Assembly: GCF_016086655.4 (NCBI RefSeq) | Contig: NC_052137.2 | Coordinates: forward strand, 20,375,041-20,439,040 | Source: Lepeophtheirus salmonis | Lineage: Eukaryota > Arthropoda > Copepoda > Siphonostomatoida > Caligidae | DNA: 64,000 bases | Direction: 5' to 3' | In this document: positions 23,297 to 36,440 of the stretch, piece after piece | Layout: every line of letters begins with the position of its first letter | Position numbering within the stretch: position 1 is the stretch's first letter | Notes under the pieces: model-generated | Databases searched by the model: none | Told to the model about the DNA's origin: nothing | What the model saw: the letters and a program-made list of their open reading frames with translations, nothing else | Translations under genes and position numbers: made by a program

Positions 23297-23735
23297 ATAC
23301 TAATCAGGAGCATTTTGGGCATGCTAAAAAAAGAAACTGAAAATTAACTTCGCAATAAAGAATGTTTTGAAGGAGAGCAGCTTATCCGTTATGATATTTA
23401 TTGAATAAGATATACAAGCAGCGTTGACGAAAGAGGAGGGGGGGGGAGGAGGAGTAAATAAACAAAGATATACACAAGAATTATTCCGATGTCGATCCAC
23501 AATTCTACTTTTGGTACAACAAGGACTCACAACTAAAACCTTTTAACCAATCCTCAAGGTTACTACCCTTTTTTTTATGTGCACACACAAATGTTTTATC
23601 AGTGCTTAAAATATTTAAATGTAGTAGAAAAGGAAGTTCAATCCTCAGAAATTAAAAAATAATGACAACCAAACAGGAACAGAAAATTTACTCTTAAATT
23701 TTCCAGCTCCAAAAAAATGGGCGAGCTAAACAAAA
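23297..23735 (-). repeat. SINE-like repeat, second reverse-oriented copy
   Basis: On the minus strand it begins TAGCTCGCCCATTTTTTTGG and continues GTCCTTGTTGTACC, then GTAGAATTGTGGATCGACATCG, ATCTTTGTTTATTTACTCC, GCTGCTCTCC and GTTAATTTTCAGTTTC. These are all family landmarks in order. It contains a run of nine G at 23438-23446. The minus-strand 68-codon frame inside it is not a gene. Confidence 0.7.
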
Positions 23736-24104
23736 TAGATCTCATTTTATCACGAACATTTTGGTGGGACGCATACTCATTGACTTGTAGCTAGTACCCA
23801 TAATGTCTACCGAAAGGTTCCTCTCTTCCTTTACAATAACCTTAACTTTCAATGTAAAAGGGATTTAGATCTAATAAAGTAGAAGCCCAAAAATTTTTGT
23901 GTCACACGTCTTTGCACTACTATTGCACTTCTTTTGAAGCTTGGGATTCTAGTAAAAAAAAAAATTTCTCATCGAACAACACACTCCTGAATGGGTTTCA
24001 AAGAGCTAGCGATCTTGAGCAAGTTGCCTCAAAAGTTATTTGTAAAATTCAACATTTACTATATAAAGCACAATATGATAATTTTAAGTGATGAAAATCC
24101 GCTT

Positions 24105-24500
24105 TATTTTTTGGCTTCTCCATTTTTTTTTCGTAATCTAAAGAGCGAATTATTTTTTTCTCGGCTGTTGTCATTATTATTTAACTCTTGAGAAATTACA
24201 TTCAAAACATGATTGTGCATGCTCATAAAAGAGGGAGAGTAATCTTGAATATTTGTTGCGGTGTTATAATTGTTAGTCCTAGTTGGACTCATAGTAGAAT
24301 TGAGGAACGAAATCGACATCCTTCTACACAATATTCTTGTGTATGTCCTTCCCACTCTCTGGTTCGTCACAGCTGATTGTAGCTGATATAATGAAATGTA
24401 ATGTCAACCAAGCTGATTTCTCCAAAATATTCTTCTAATTGTTTGGGTTACTACTTTGTTTTTGTTTTTTAACATTGTCCAAAATACATATGATTTTCAT
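24105..24500 (+). repeat. SINE-like repeat, forward copy
   Basis: Family landmarks in order: CGTAATCTAAAGAGCGAATT, GGTGTTATAATTGTTAGTCC, TAGTAGAATTGAGGAACGAA, CTTCCCACTCTCTGG, CAGCTGATTGTAGCTGATAT and ATATGATTTTCATCAC. The four small ORFs overlapping it are frames through the repeat, not genes. Confidence 0.65.
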
Positions 24501-24509
24501 CACTAACAA

Positions 24510-26607
24510 TGCATATACCACGAGAAGTTTAGAAGTTTGGTTCATGTTGCATTGAACGAGTTTGTATGGACAAAGTTAGACGAGTAGAGAGAAAAAGATA
24601 AGATGAGAGGAAAAAAAAAAAAAGAAGAAGATATTAACCAATGTGAATAATAATTATAGACAGAGTTTTATAATGCTGAAGTAAGAATTTATGATAATTG
24701 GAACTGATATTTCTTTTTCGTTTTTTTTCTTCTTTTTTTGTGATGTTTTTATTATCTATTACATTTTTACTAAAATTAATAATTAAATGAAATACCTGCT
24801 ATCGAAGTATTTGAACGCCATCATGCTCAATTAGTTTTTTTAAATTCTTCTCATCACAGAAGCTTACAGAGTTGAGATGTAATCTGAGAAGAACCTTATT
24901 TGATTCTGCTGGGCTTAGACCAATTGATTTTAAACACCATTTTGTGGTCAAATAATGACGACATTTATCATGTATGGTATATTTAAAGATGGAATATCTG
25001 TAAAGAAAAAACTGTTGATGTGTATGCTCTTTCATCTGTTTTTTTTTTATTATTTAATAAGTTGTGGATGTGTTAACATCTGGCTCTAAAAGAAGAATTC
25101 TCAACTACCTTTGGTGTAAATTGAATTAAAAATACATAATAAAATAAATATAAATGAACTTAAATAAAATTATAATATTTTCCCAGTAAATTATACTATT
25201 TTAAACACTATATGAAATATGTCTCGCTCCTGCCTTCTCCTCGTGCTCTTACACAAATTCCATCTATAGGCATATTTTTAGAAAATGTTGTTGAAATTAA
25301 CCTCGAAGAAAAGAAGTTACCCCAAATAAATCCTCTCTCCAATGAATGTCGTTGATGTGACACTCGCTGAAAATGTACGGACAATATCAATATCATTATA
25401 AAATGTAAAATATTTTAAATATAAATAAATATATATTTAAAGGCTTCAAAGTATAGTTATATGTATATACATATAAATTTTCCCTTATCAATATCTTTAG
25501 TATAATGCAATCATAAACATAAGTTTCCAAATTTATAACCATAAAATAAATTAACTACACTCCCCTTTTTTAACAATGCTTCAAAGAAAAAAAAATATAT
25601 TGAAAATATGTAAGAATAAATAAAATGCTGCATCATGTGAAATATCAAATTTTTATTCCAAATGGAATTTACGACAATAAAGATTTGATTTAAAAAAAAA
25701 ATTTCAAATATGTTTTGCATTTCAATAATGATTAAATAAATTTAAAATTAATTCCTTACAAAAAAAATAATGTCAACTCTGTATCTTTTTTGATACTCAA
25801 TTCTTACAAATATTAATATTTGGATCGATGTGTTACATATAATTCCTATTAATATTTAGTTAGGATAATAATAATGATATTGAATGTGAGATTTATTTAT
25901 ATATTTATGTAAGAAATTTATGAGAAAATCTTATCGTAATCTAAGAATTGTTTGGATTAAGCGAGCAAAACTTAGTTGCGTGAATGTATTTACCTACCTA
26001 TACAAGGGCTTTCTTTCGTCATACAATTGGATTTCTAAAATGTCTTTGTTATATGGTTAATAATTTGATCTATATTTCCAAATTATATCTTAAATATGTA
26101 AATTCACTATTTTTATGAAGTTGGTATTTTTGCTTAAAGACAATTTGCGATGAGTAGTTTCAAAAAGTAGGAAAAAACTGAAATAAGTACCCTGATATTT
26201 TATTAAAAAAACCTGATTGGAAAAAACTCAGATGCCTAAGTGTAGTAAATTATATTATGAAGGGGTGGCATAATTTAGGGGGGTCCAAATCAAAATAAGA
26301 TCGGGAATTTATTTTATATGAAAAAATCAAGATCTTTTATTTCGAGCGGTTTTGGTTCATTCATCATATTTCTATATAGGTTAAAAAGTTAGGTTAATAG
26401 AATAAATATATTATTTTTTGAAAACTTAAATCAATTTACAAAAAATAGATAAAAAGCTGAGTTGTAAAACCGGGGACATGGACTCTATAATTTTATCATT
26501 AGTAGTACTTATTGCCCCTACTATTGTTCAGTTATTTATAATTAGTCTAAGAAGTCCTTTAACAAAAAATTTAATTAACATACATTATAATGGAAAAGCA
26601 CCGGCTT
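24510..26607. other. AT-rich non-coding stretch
   Basis: No supported gene. The frames at 24799-25035 and 25208-25396 (minus) have mixed composition but no motif, and no convincing splice context that I could settle by eye. Confidence 0.5.
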
Positions 26608-27000
26608 TTTGTAGTTGTTACCTGAATATATATATATATTTTTAATCCAAAACTTTTAACATTATTATTTGATTTTGGAAGAAAGAGCTTATAACTTTGA
26701 GTATAAAGTAATTACAAATGTGTGATAGGCGATATGTAAAACTCAGGATTTTTGTAGAGTTATTAGTGTAAGTCCTAGTTTCCTATTTTGAGTAGAACTG
26801 AGGTTCGTCATCGTTGTAATGGCTGTCTATAGCATTGCTAGATACAAACTTGCGTTTGTGTTTATTTTTTTATATCGTAGCTACTTGCAGCTAATTTAAT
26901 GAAACGTCATGACAGCTATGGTGCACTTCCTCCAAACATTCTTCAACTTATCAGGAAGACCATGTTAATTTCCGGTTACTTTTTTTAAAGATAAAGTGTG
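26608..27000 (+). repeat. SINE-like repeat, forward copy
   Basis: Contains GTAGTTGTTACCTGAATAT, AAGAGCTTATAACTTTGAGTAT, GAGTTATTAGTGTAAGTCC, TGAGTAGAACTGAGGTTCGT and the well-preserved right half AGCTAATTTAATGAAACGTC, ATGACAGCTATGGTGCACTT and ATGTTAATTTCCGG. It ends about 20 bp before a mariner-type end at 27029. Confidence 0.65.
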
Positions 27001-27021
27001 GTAAAAAGTTAAATAGTTCCC

Positions 27022-27610
27022 TATTATACGAGGTGTGTTCACAAAGTAAGATGAATTTTCAAATTTCACAGGCAAGGTACATATGGAATGCTCGATTTTC
27101 TTTTTTTTTTTATGTTAGAACTATCGCCACGAACATATATTTACTGTTTTAGAAATTTAATATGTTTAATTATTTGTGAAAGGCATTACAGTTAGAGGTA
27201 TTTTGCGTCGTTGGCAATTTTTTGATATTGACAAATATTAATCTAAGAATATGCATCAATTTTTATATAAAAATATGTAATTATGTGCTCCACAACACAA
27301 ATGTTGACAATGACATACCGTGAAACTGTTCTGACTAAAAAAACTGTTTACAAGTGTTAAAAACTCTTCTAAGATGCCCAGCAGGATAGTATTGACGAGC
27401 CTTGATCTGGACACCCAAACACGTCATCAACAGATGAAAACGTTGAAGAAGTGAAGAAAATTGTTTTTGAAAACCGTCGAATCACTATCAGAAATGTTGC
27501 TGAGAATATTGACATGTCAGTTGGGCATGAGACGAGTGTTAACAAAGTTTGTTCCGATACTGCTTAATTTTGACCAAAAGAATTGTCCATCAATATAAGA
27601 AATATAATTT
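27022..27610 (+). pseudogene. mariner-type transposase remnant, N-terminal part
   Basis: Begins with TATACGAGGTGTGTTCACAAAGTA, a classical mariner terminal repeat of the GAGGTGTGTTCAAAAAGT type. About 350 bp further in, one frame reads SGHPNTSSTDENVEEVKKIV and FENRRITIRNVAENIDMSVG. This corresponds to the linker and second helix-turn-helix of mariner transposases. Two frame changes later, HETSVNKVCSDTA and a stop follow. Everything downstream, including the DDD catalytic core, is missing. Confidence 0.8.
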
Positions 27611-30600
27611 TTGTACGAATGAAAATTTAATATTTGCAATCAATTACTTTAAAAAATGAAACAGTTTACCCTATTAATAAAAAAACTATTTAAAAAATAT
27701 ATAAATACTGTTGATATAACAATGTATCGTATTGAAACTGAAACATTTATATTGTTTATCAAACTAGTTAAAATTTATCTAACTTTTTTTAGAAAAATTA
27801 ATATTCATACTTCAAATAAATATGTATTTTTTTACATTGGTGTGAATTGTTTAAAGGAAGTTTGATCAACTTTTTCGAATTTTAAAAACGGAGTATCGGG
27901 AAAAGTTGTATATTGGTATAAAAATTAAGCTCTGTCAAATATGAACTCAATTGAGTGTCTTTTAGGTGTATTACTCTCCTGTAAAAACATGATTTCTACA
28001 TGAAATGAGTTACTTTTCTTGAACAAAACATAACTGTAGGAAAAAATAAATTTGTTATCAATAGGTCCATTCCCAAGAATGGAAAGAAAATGTAAGCATT
28101 ATTTTTTTTTAAATTAATATAAATGAGATTAAAAATATTAATATTAATGATTAAATGAGCTTAAATTTTGTATCAGAAAAATTACTCTTATGTTTATTTT
28201 TCACTAATTTGAAGAGTATGTTGTTATATTTTTAGGAAGGTACATGCTATACGTAGTATACGTACACCGTTTACATATTTATCATTCTTTTTTGAGTCAA
28301 TTGGGAGATACAGCATGAAACATATTAATGTCAGATTACGTGTAATTCCATAAACATTATTGATTCAAAGTTCAACTTTGTTATATTTTATATAAAAATT
28401 ACTTTTCATCAAAAATTATAAATTTCACGTACAAAAAAACTCCATTAAATTTAATAATTATTTTTTTTATTAAAACTCAACAATCTGAGACAATAAAAAA
28501 TTTAAAGTCACAATTAAAGAATTGATTTTCTTTGAAACGCCACATAATTTTTTTTAAACTCTCATAACTGATAAATAGGGACATCAAGCAATATATTTCT
28601 AAAATATGTATTTTTTTATAAAATGGGTTTATTTTGTGAACATTATTAACCCTTGTCAATTTATTGTAAAGACAAAACCACTTACATATTTTAATAATAT
28701 GCTACAAAAAATGAAATATTATTTTTTTGCCATTAATTCATAAAGATGAAAATAGCACATTATGATTTGTGAGACATTTAATTTTTGTTTCTAAAAAAAA
28801 GAAACTTGTACAAATGGATTATTATAGGTTGAAAACAATCAATGAGAATTATGGTGAGTAATCTAATTTATGACCATAAATGTTAAGAATGGAAATAAAT
28901 ATATAAAATGTGTATAAATAATGCTTTAATTGATTTCGATAATCATCAAAATACTTATAATATAGTATGCAGTTGTCTATCATGGTATTAAAAATTTCCC
29001 AAAACATTCAATCATCAATTTCTTAAATTGGCAACCCGCTCTAATACACGATATACTTACTGGTTACTTTAATTTGAACTTTCAACTGAGCTACAATCGT
29101 TTTGTAGTATATAAGTATTTAAAAAGTATATGATACATTGTTTAATCTACAAGAATTTTTAATTCAACTTTCCATATAATATGATTTAAATTGAATACAA
29201 TTATTAATCTATTCTTTTATGTTAAACAATGATTAAAGGAAATGTAATCTTAATTATATATGGTTGTTCATACAGTATTTATATGAAAAAGTTGCATAAT
29301 CGTATATTAAAAGTCATAAATTATATCAAATATGAGTCTTTGAATAACATTGAAGGATGTAAATGAAGATTTACACATAATTATATTAAACGATACAGAT
29401 GAACATAATACCTTGAATTATGAGTAAGGTCCTCGTGAAATGAGTGATCCTAACCAAAAAATTACTTTTTTTCGTGAAAAATCCAAGTATTATTGGTAGC
29501 ATTCTCTAGCAATCATAAATCAGTCTACATATTTATGGAAATAATTCGTTCTCGTGTTTCTCTGAAGTGAAATTGTTTGTCTTAAAAAAACTTGCTCTTA
29601 ACCTAAGATAACATTTATTTTCCAAATAGAAAACGTCCATTTTCAATATAAAACCCTCCGTCATATTGAAATTCGAATTGTTATTGTATTCTCATTTATG
29701 TCAAAAATTATTATTGAGCTGTATTCCGAAATACCTCAGCTAATTTATGTAAAACTATTCTCAGGGTCGGTTTGACCTTGAGCGAGGCCTGAGAAAAAGA
29801 CGAAATGTAGAACACTTTTTATTTTTTTATTTGCTTTAAAATCAAAATTTGACAAAGTTTATAAAACATTTAAGTTGACATTTTTGACAAAAGGTCTTCC
29901 AAAAAATTCTAAATTATGAGTGGCTACATTTATTATGTAAACATATTTTGATAACAAGCACTGACCTTATGTGCAATGAGCGGGTCCTTATTTTTTTACC
30001 TCACAGCACGATGGTTAAGAGAAGTGGCCCAAATGTCCACCTCTTTTAAACTGGCAAAGAGTTTTCTTAATCATACAGTATATAAAATACTCATAAGAAG
30101 AAGGACAACTTAAAAATTGCAGGTTATGAAAGTATGGACGGACAATGAAGGACTTTTATGGGTCAAATTGGAAGAGATGGCAGTGGTGTAATAAAGTATT
30201 ATATATGAAGATTTTGTTATATCACTGTATTATTTATTATCACTATAAAATTCAATTTTTTTTATATCTATAAAAAACAAGCCCGCAACACTTTAAAAGT
30301 GTATTACATTTTCTATGGCAAAAGTGAAGAATAGAATTGGAAAGAAGTATGTGAAGTGTGAACCTGACAGTTTCTGATAGCGTTTCTATGTATAACAAGA
30401 GTATCCGAAATACAATGACAGCTTTCTATGGAGTAAGAATTAGATGATGACAATGGTTGGTGGCCTATATTTTATTGGTCAATAGTCCCTTATTTATTAT
30501 TCCTATTATTGAGAGGAACAGCTAACGTAATCTTCAGAGGCGATAACAGCCTCCACTTTATCAAGTGTACATCTGAGCTCAGACGTTTCAAATGTCCAAT

Positions 30601-31187
30601 GTATTAGGCAAGAGCCAAATTGGAATGTTTCAAATAAAATATGGATTTACCAACAACCCCACTGTTTCTATAATTATCACAAAAAAATGCGATTATAATA
30701 ATAATAAATATATTTTTTCTTGAAATTTTGTTGATTAAAAACAAAATTATTTATTTTATTTTATTTAAAGTATTTGTATAGAATTGTTTAAAACGGTATG
30801 TAAAAATGAACTAAATATTGCAAGCGTATAGATTATTAATAAAAGAAGAAAAAAAGTAATTTATATTCTAAAAAATGAATGTGACTTTAGATGAGGTTTA
30901 GCAGGTAGCTAAAGTACTTTCTAGGAAATTTGATCAGATTTAGAAAAAAATATTAAGGTGTTCTTGTTATTTTTTTATTATTGAAGAGAGACCATTTAAG
31001 TATTGAGTGGTACGTTTGAGTGTGTTCATTAAAAAAGAAAGAATGACACTGACATTTGTTAGAAGTTATCATTCATATTATTAAATCAATGTGTATCGGT
31101 TATTTGACGCATAAAAACTCTACCACTAGTATATGTACATGAATGGTGAAAATTATACATGTATATTACACACGATTTGTATGTTTT
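27611..31187. other. AT-rich non-coding stretch
   Basis: No supported gene. A short block near 30960-31020 resembles the 5' part of the SINE-like repeat (TTATTGAAGAGAGACCATTTAAG) and may be a truncated copy. The less AT-rich pieces near 29760-29830 and 30530-30620 match nothing I recognise. Confidence 0.5.
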
Positions 31188-31580
31188 TGCTGTCCTGTTT
31201 TTTTTTTGGAATTGGTAATCTAAAGAATAATTTTTTTTTCGCTTAACAGTTCTCATTATAATTGAATTCCTGAGTAGTAAACTTTATTTCTTAAATAGAT
31301 TCAACTAAATATAAAACCAGATTGAATATTCGTGTGTGCTGGTAAAAGACAAACCTTGCAAATTTGTTGCAGAGTTATAATTGTAAGTCCTTCTTGGAGT
31401 CATAGTGAAATTGTGGATCGATATAGGAGTAATTTTTGAAAATATCCTTTTTTATTTTCTTCTCCCCTCCTCCCTTGTCACAGTTGATCTCCTCTAAAAT
31501 ATTATTTAATTATCAGGGTTGCCATAATTTTCAGTTTCTCCTTTTTTTATATGTTCATTATACACAAGATTTTTATCACT
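31188..31580 (+). repeat. SINE-like repeat, forward copy
   Basis: Contains TTGGTAATCTAAAGAATAAT, AATTCCTGAGTAGTAAACTT, TTGTTGCAGAGTTATAATTG, TAAGTCCTTCTTGGAGTCAT, TGTGGATCGATATAGGAGTA and the right-hand part GTTGCCATAATTTTCAGTTTC. It then runs into ACAAGATTTTTATCACTTT. One of the fullest forward copies. Confidence 0.7.
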
Positions 31581-32127
31581 TTAAATGTGTGACTTAGAAA
31601 CCAAATTCTTAAATATTTTATCACTGTTCATTAATGGTTCAATATTTTTTATATACCCATATATATTGAACATAGGTATTGATGTTTAAAAGTCTCTCAA
31701 TTAATTTGTAAGTAATCATTTGTCAGAGACTGCATTTGATCTTTGTTACCATGGTAGATTTATAAAAAAATAATAAAGAAATACAAGCCGAATATCTTCT
31801 TATGTTTATACATATACCTATATATAGATACGTATAAAGCAAGCATGAACGTTAGCATCAAAGAAAATTCTCCACATATGCTTAAAAAAAGATCCAATAT
31901 TTATGCTATACGAAAAACAAAAAACTATAGAAGAAAGAAAAAAAAACTTTGGCTCTCTAATAACGATAATAACACTCACGGAAACAAAACCTTAAGGCTA
32001 TGATATAAAATCAAAAAAAGCAAAACTTTTTTCATGTTTTCACAACGTTAGTTCGTTTTTTTAATACACAACCTTTCATGCACCTTTATTAGATTTTTAG
32101 TTTTATTCAAGACATTGTTTTAAACTT

Positions 32128-32420
32128 GAATAAATGGACGCATGTGGTGTGTCAACATAAAATAATATAGAACACAAATCAAATAAAGATAAAATCCTAA
32201 TATATTTTTTTTATTTTATATACACACATGGCCCAATATTTCATAGACATATTTAAAGCAATTATAGGCTTTGTACTCAAATTTGTGGGATGAGTTAATG
32301 TTCCCAAAATTATTTGCTATCGTTAAGATCCTTCCTTTGATTAAAGAAACTTAATATATATAAGGCCAAATATGGTTTTTCAAATAAAATATATCAATTT
32401 ATCATTTTTAATGATCAATT
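32128..32420 (+). repeat. Dispersed repeat C, composite
   Basis: The left part (to about 32225) resembles 43764-43860: ATGTGGTGTGTCAACATAAA against ATGTTGTGCGTCAACATAAA. The right part (from about 32229) resembles 56223-56405 (CCCAATATTTCATAGACATA and the TATAGGCTTTGTACTCAA block). The two relatives each carry only one part, so this is either the full unit or two repeats side by side. Confidence 0.5.
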
Positions 32421-33089
32421 TGAGCTAATTTAAGTGTCATTTGAGGCGTTTTCACAAGGTAGACATCATTTATGTGTATATAAACAAGTTTCCTTTCTAG
32501 TTCTTTTATATTTTTTATTTAATATTCCATGCTTATCAAAACTCTCCATTATTGATATTGATCTCTTGATTACCTTCTCCATCCCTTGAGGTATTACATT
32601 TTTATTAGTGTCTGCGGCGTATAATACGGTCTGTATTTTTCTTATAAAGACTTCTATTCAATCTTTTTTGATTAACTTGACCCCTTTGACACTAGCCAAT
32701 CAAGAAGTAGGAAGAAGAAGTACTCTGAATTTACAATCCCCAAGAGACAGATAGTGCAGTATTTAATTTCCACTGTTAATTTGTTAGTGGAGAGTTAGAA
32801 TGTATATTCATCATTAAATCTTTTTTGATTTTAAAGTTTTTTACCCTACTAAATCCACATGTACGGTTTTATTGTTATTCATTAATTTATTTTTGTTGGT
32901 ATTGGATGTATTATTTTTTTTGGTGAATTCAAAACACTTCCTTGAAACTTTAATTACTCATGAAATAAATCATAAACGTTTAAATTTTAATAACTCAAAT
33001 CCCCATTGGAACTTCCCTTTGAATTTTGTTGAATGCAGGTTGAGTATATTAAACTTATTTTATTAGTAAACACATGCTTACGCTTCACC

Positions 33090-34230
33090 TTCGCAGAAGG
33101 CTTATATGTCAAAGGGACTGACAAAAGGTATTACTAGACGAAAAATTCAATGGAATTGAGGAAGTAAAAGATTAATGTATGGAGTTTGCAAATATTATCA
33201 TCGATTTTGAGAAAGCTTTTGACTGAATCACTCACATATTTTATACTGAATCAATAAATAAAAAATCAACAAAATTAAAACAATATTAAATTGTTCTCCT
33301 CAGTAGATACTCATAGAAGTAAAGAGAAAATCAAACTAAACTATAGCCTTAATCTAGTTGGACCTCTTCCTCCTTTTTGTTTGTTATCGCCATCAAGGCA
33401 CTTAATGCAAAAGTTAATTTAAAAACAACAATTTAAGACCAGGAAAATAGAGAACAGGTTTTTTAAAACGTTGACAACGTCTTGGTATTCATATCGGGGC
33501 TCAGAATTATAGTAGAAACAGGGGGGGAAAGAATTTGAAAAAATTATACCGTAGACGTATTTGACGAAAATGATTTCTGATTATAGATGAATAAGCTGTA
33601 GTATTTATGAAAAATGAAAAATCAAAGATTATTTTCAATACTCTGACGTCTATTTTATTAGGAATCACGACTTCCTCTCAAAGTGGAAAAAGAGCTATAA
33701 TTGACAATGAAAAAAATGGTTAATACAATAACCAAGGCCAACAATGCTTTGTCTCCTTTCTGGTTGAATAAATAGACAAAGCTAATATATGGAATAAAAA
33801 AGAAATACTTCAAATTGTACATGTGATGATATTTTAGTACACATAGCATTCAAACAATATTAGGTACATGACTAAGATGGAGAGAGACTGATATCTGCGA
33901 GAAGATAAAATATGTATGGGTGAGCCAAGGCTCATCTCTCATATCTCCAAATGATGAATTGGCTTAATCGATTCGTAAAATCCTATATCTTTGTTGGAAT
34001 ATAACAATTAGGTAAAGCAAATATCAGTTAATTAAAAGAAAATATACATAAAATAAAGGGAGTACATGCAAGGATAATATGTACATTTGTGAACATAACA
34101 ACTTCTCTTAAGTTACAGAAGACATCAAATATTTCTCTAAAATAATAACAAGTAGGGGATCTATTATTATAAAGAAAATCCTAAAAATTATGAAGCAAAA
34201 CGACTCTCTAAACTTTTTCCAAGACTCTAT
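33090..34230 (+). pseudogene. LINE reverse transcriptase fragment
   Basis: Reverse transcriptase motif A is visible as IIIDFEKAFD (33192-33221), preceded by an AYMSKG-like piece and followed by a stop. Further on, LFVIAIKALNAKV corresponds to the conserved LLF.I.I block after motif B. NVDNVLVFI sits where the Y-x-D-D box should be, with the first D replaced by V-D-N. A downstream segment, MKKMVNTITKANNALSPFWLN, read at about 33702 plus strand, resembles the thumb/connection region of non-LTR elements. There are many stops and frame changes, so it is inactive. It is a different lineage from the LINE pieces at 18650-21316. Confidence 0.65.
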
Positions 34231-35369
34231 ACAGTAAGAACGAATTTTATAGTACTCTCAAAATTATAGTAACAAAAAAGTTATGACGACATTTGAAGCA
34301 GGAATTTATATACCCAAAATTTATATTACATCACAAACCAGGTATATAGCCCTTAGACAATAATTATGTTAGCCAACAAATTCTACTTATATTGTTCAAG
34401 AGAGCCTAAAAAACAACCCCCTAATATAAATACTTTCAACTAAGTTTCTGACAATTATTATTTAACGAAAAAAAATTGCCCTTGCACTTTCAAAAATGGT
34501 TGCACGAAGCCTACAACTCAAAAATTATCTCCAAGAATTTCATTTCATCAAGAATACAAAAATTGCTTTTGTATATAAGTATAATAGAATGACAGTCTCC
34601 ACAGTTTTCCACAAATAAAAACTTAGGACAAGTCGTGACGCTAACTTCTTTCCCGTGGAACTAAAATTAAAACATTAAGTCATAATAATTCTCTTGGTTA
34701 AGATCTGCAACTTAAAAATTGACGATATATTGCAAACAAAGCAATGTCAGTGGTTTTTCATGGGCGTTTAAGGTGGAGATTTAAGGAAGGTTTTAAAAAA
34801 ATTAAAAGGTACAAAAAGGAGAGCTCTTGACATTGTTATATAAATCGATGTTCAACAACGTTGGTTTATCCAATTTTTGGGTCTTAATTTGATACTACAT
34901 TTTTATTATAATAGTTTCAATCATCTATTATTTTTCATGGTAAAGGTTAATCTCAAGTTTTTCTTTATTTTAAGTATTACATAACAACAGTTTTAATACC
35001 TAGTAATCAATATAGTTATATATGCATGCATATGGCACCTTTCACAAGGCAACAAATTACATTGACTCATTTAAAAGATAATACTATTATACTTCTATGT
35101 ATTGTCAAATGGGTCTGCTATACAACACATTAGATATACAAAAGAGATAAGACAATACTTGACACTATCTTTTTAAAATGCATTTCATCATAAACTTCTT
35201 TTATGAGCATATGTATACAATTTATACAGACATATGTTCCGTGATATATGTCTTTTCACAGACTGAAAACCTTAATTTTTGAAATTTGTATTCTCAAGAT
35301 ATCTGTATGTAACTCATTTTTATTATATACTAGTATTGTTTGTAGGGGTGTCCGCAGGGATAGGCTGAA

Positions 35370-35387
35370 GGGGATGTAGCCATCCCC
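35370..35387. repeat. Perfect 7-bp-stem inverted repeat
   Basis: GGGGATG TAGC CATCCCC forms a strong GC-rich hairpin in very AT-rich surroundings. It sits just before the degenerate AT tandem tract. Confidence 0.7.
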
Positions 35388-35404
35388 ATATTAAGTAATT
35401 TTTG

Positions 35405-35720
35405 CTTTCAACACGAAAATTAAATATTTGAAAAAAAAATTCATAAAATTAAATATTTGAAATTTTTTTCCAAAATATTTTCTTTTTAAAATTTTGTGTG
35501 AATAGCTAAGGATTTTTGAAATAATTTCCAAAAAAATTGAATAATTGAAATTTTTTTGCAAATATCTGTAGATTTTTTTCGAATAAATTTAATAATTGAA
35601 ATTTCTTTTCAAGAAATTAAATATAAACAATTTTTCTTTAATTTTTTTTTCTGGAAAAATGTAATTTTTCAAATTTTTTTTCAAAAAAAAATTATTTCGA
35701 AAATCAAACTCCCCCCTCTT
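35405..35720. repeat. Degenerate AT-rich tandem tract
   Basis: The motif AAATTAAATATTTGAAATTTTTTTC (in versions such as TTTAATAATTGAAATTT) recurs about seven to nine times with spacing near 35-40 bp and strong decay. The 73-codon open frame within it is a by-product of the repeat. Confidence 0.6.
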
Positions 35721-36179
35721 AGGAAAAAAAAATATAATCCTGTATGGAATCGCCATAGATCAGTGATGTCGTGCTAAGGAGATATTATTCTCTTGAAATC
35801 AATGTGCATTTAAATTCAAGTGATTCCTATATAATGTATCTATATGGATTTCACAAAAAGATTCCTAGGTTGGATGGAGTAATTATAATTCTATAATGTT
35901 TACTTATACTTAATCAGTGCAACTCCATCTAACCAATTAAATGAACATAAAAAAATCCTGCGGTTTGGTATTCTGGTATTCGGAGTATTTAACAAAGGTA
36001 CAACAGAGTAAGGACCCAAAACTACAATAGCATGACTAAATTAGGAAGAACGTTATTTTTATGGAATTCAAAAAACCCAATAAAAAAACAATTGGTGATA
36101 TGTTTAATTTAGATACTTAGCCATATTTTTTATCCAATATCTCCTCCATTAAAAGTTTTACAAGATAAGGAATTTGCAT

Positions 36180-36440
36180 CTCATTATGATGAAGGCCGTG
36201 TCCCTGGCATACCATATGATGGCATCTCGGACCCATCATGAGCCATCGAATTTGGATGAGAGGTGCATCATATATTCTTCTTTAAGAAAACCCAAAATGC
36301 AATGTCACGGTTATTGATATCAGCGCTGGAGGAGGGGTACAAGGAGGTAACCCAGAGCTTAGCCATATTGTTGCTTCAGAAGTTTTGATCTGCAGCCTTT
36401 TCAAAAAGCCTTTTCTTTTTTCGCCACTGACACTTCCGAC
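36180..36440 (-). pseudogene. Tc1-like transposase remnant, C-terminal part
   Basis: The minus strand reads YPSSSADINNRDIAFWVFLK, then KNI, a stop and CTSHPNSMAHDG. This is the PSSPDLNP.DY.FWG.L block that carries the last catalytic acidic residue of Tc1-like transposases, followed by the .SHPN. segment. In-frame decay continues afterwards. Only about 80 codons of the C-terminal region are recognisable. Confidence 0.7.
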
